The notes under the pieces were generated by a model. That model made no database searches. It was not told the DNA's origin and was given only the letters and a program-made list of their open reading frames with translations. A stretch of DNA of 15,934 nucleotides from Fimbriimonas sp. (GTDB lineage Bacteria > Armatimonadota > Fimbriimonadia > Fimbriimonadales > Fimbriimonadaceae): contig JAUJNV010000043.1 in the NCBI GenBank assembly GCA_030447945.1, positions 1 through 15,934 on the forward strand, given 5' to 3'. Each line of letters begins with the position of its first letter. Positions within the stretch are counted from its first letter, which is position 1. Of the stretch, positions 14,871 through 15,934 are shown one piece after another. A program made the translations under genes and the position numbers.

Positions 14871-14949
14871 GTCGATTGAGTGTTGAGTGTTGAGTGTTGA
14901 GTGTTCTCCCCCTGAACACTTAACACTCGACACTCAACACTTAATCGAC
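14871..14949. repeat. Stop-anchored heptad hairpin 2 (36-position stem, includes prfB stop)
   Basis: The left arm (14871-14906) and right arm (14914-14949) pair at every one of 36 positions, 33 Watson-Crick and 3 G-T (14878/14942, 14891/14929, 14899/14921), around the 7-nt loop TCCCCCT. The left arm holds four perfect GAGTGTT units (14878-14905); the right holds AACACTT, AACACTC, GACACTC and AACACTT (14915-14942). The outer seven pairs are the prfB codons GTC GAT and the first T of its TAA stop. All three wobbles favour RNA made from the plus strand (G-U); on the minus strand they are C-A mismatches. No T-run on the minus strand. Confidence 0.85.
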
Positions 14950-15934
14950 ATACTCCTCCGGGGCTTGGCCTCTTCGGAGGTAGGCCTCGATGAAGGGGTC
15001 GATGGCGCCGTCGAGGACGCCGAGGATGTTGCCCGTTTCCGCACCGGTGCGGTGGTCTTTCACGAGGGTGTAGGGCTGCATCACGTACGAGCGGATCTGG
15101 CGGCCCCATTCCGCGGGGCCGCCGTCGCCCTTCAGGGCGTTCAACCGCTCCGCGCTCTGCTCGCTCTCCAGCGCCGACAGGCGGGCGAGGAGGACGCTCA
15201 TGGCGCTCGCGCGGTTCTTGTGCTGGCTGCGCTCGTTTTGGCAGGAGACGACAATGCCGCTGGGAAGGTGGGTAATGCGAACGGCGCTCTCCGTCTTGTT
15301 CACGTGCTGCCCGCCCGCGCCGCCCGCGCGCAGGGTCTCCACCTTCAGGTCGTCCGGGTTGATCTCGACCTCGCCCTCCTCGATCTCGGGTAGGACTTCG
15401 ACCTTGACGAAGGAGGTGTGCCGGCGGGCGGCGGCGTCGAACGGGGAGATGCGGACGAGGCGATGAACGCCCGCCTCGCCCTTGAGCAGGCCGTACGCGT
15501 TGTCACCGGACACGAGCATGTTCACCGTCCGGTAGCCGGTGACCTCGCCGGGGGTCTCGTTAAGGATCTCCAGCTTCATCCCGTGCTCGGCGACCCAGCG
15601 GGCGTATAGACGCTGGAGCATCTCGGCCCAGTCCGTCGCCTCGGTGCCGCCCGCCCCCGCGTTGATCTCCAGCAGGGCGTTCCGGGCGTCGTGCTCGCCC
15701 GAGAGCAAAGTGCGCAGCTCGTACTCGTCCAGCCGCTTCAAGAGGGCGAGAGCCATCGTGTCGGCCTCCCGCTCGGTCTCGGCGTCGGGGTCCTCCTTGA
15801 GGAGCTCGTATAGTTCCACGACGTCCCGCTCGGCTTTGTCCAGCTCGAGGAACGGCGTGGCGATCCCGCGGAGGCGCGAGAGCTTCTGGAGGTCCTTATT
15901 GGCGGCGGCGGAATCCGACCAAAAATCCGGCTCG
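14941..15934 (-). CDS. prfB: Peptide chain release factor 2, 5' partial
   Basis: Class I release factor that reads UAA/UGA stop codons and triggers peptidyl-tRNA hydrolysis. The GGQ loop is intact in LRAGGAGGQHVNKTESAVRI, and the codon-recognition tripeptide is SPF (in VRISPFDAAARRHTSF), which marks RF2 rather than RF1. INAGAGGTEATDWAEMLQR and SQHKNRASAM are further family landmarks, and the protein ends at IEAYLRRGQAPEEYVD, stop TAA 14943-14941. The frame stays open through the right edge (EPDFWSDSAAANKDLQKLSR), so roughly 45 N-terminal residues, and the usual in-frame UGA autoregulatory frameshift site if present, lie outside the window. The GTG at 15819 is internal, not the start. The final codons are part of the heptad hairpin. 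Confidence 0.95.
   Translation of the reverse strand, partial: EPDFWSDSAAANKDLQKLSRLRGIATPFLELDKAERDVVELYELLKEDPDAETEREADTMALALLKRLDEYELRTLLSGEHDARNALLEINAGAGGTEATDWAEMLQRLYARWVAEHGMKLEILNETPGEVTGYRTVNMLVSGDNAYGLLKGEAGVHRLVRISPFDAAARRHTSFVKVEVLPEIEEGEVEINPDDLKVETLRAGGAGGQHVNKTESAVRITHLPSGIVVSCQNERSQHKNRASAMSVLLARLSALESEQSAERLNALKGDGGPAEWGRQIRSYVMQPYTLVKDHRTGAETGNILGVLDGAIDPFIEAYLRRGQAPEEYVD

Noticed and set aside
13785..14879. Plus-strand ORF of 364 codons opposite the DUF1573 protein
   Set aside because: Low-complexity Arg/Gly/Ala-rich antisense shadow; the minus frame has recognisable domains.

Overview
The window is a GC-rich bacterial chromosome segment (roughly two thirds G+C by eye). 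It has no rRNA, tRNA, CRISPR array or recognisable intact transposase. The gene mix suggests a rarely cultured phylum that combines S-layer (SLH) proteins, an ARC/Mpa-type proteasomal ATPase and multiheme c-type cytochromes. Armatimonadota (Fimbriimonadia-like) is my best guess; it is an inference from gene content, not a measured placement.

Layout, left to right. 1-2064: an S9 (dipeptidyl-peptidase IV-like) serine peptidase whose start lies outside the window. 2210-2694: a short secreted SLH/coiled-coil protein broken by a frameshift just after its signal peptide. 2916-3914: a DnaA/Hda-like AAA+ ATPase. 4024-4890: a CBS-GGDEF diguanylate cyclase. 4979-6664: an ARC-type AAA ATPase with no proteasome or Pup genes nearby. 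6665-7015: an A/T-richer island with a previously uncalled 47-codon membrane-protein ORF on the minus strand, preceded by an operator-like dyad. 7154-8782: a STAND-type NTPase with a short TPR array and a problematic 5' end. 8917-10173: a Y-family DNA polymerase (DinB), apparently leaderless. About 10420-13430: a block in which three consecutive genes on both strands (phytase/esterase-like; metallophosphatase with multiheme cytochrome; the 3' end of a DUF1573 protein) are all split by frameshifts. 13422-14855: a matrixin-like pseudoprotease fused to DUF1573. 14941-15934: prfB (release factor 2), cut by the right edge.

The genes do not form one obvious pathway. The plus-strand run of DnaA-like ATPase, c-di-GMP enzyme and ARC ATPase could be regulatory housekeeping. 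The minus-strand run prfB, DUF1573 protein, metallophosphatase-cytochrome could be co-transcribed.

The most unusual signal lies between the genes. After several stop codons there are inverted repeats built from roughly 7-bp tandem units. The unit differs at each site (GAGTGTT, GCGTTGA-like, GTTTGTR, CCCTCAA), but the architecture recurs. In several cases the stem includes the terminal codons and stop codon of the upstream gene. The clearest is a 36-position stem at 14871-14949 that contains the prfB Val-Asp-stop codons. This looks like a family of stop-anchored heptad hairpins whose shape is kept while the sequence is not.
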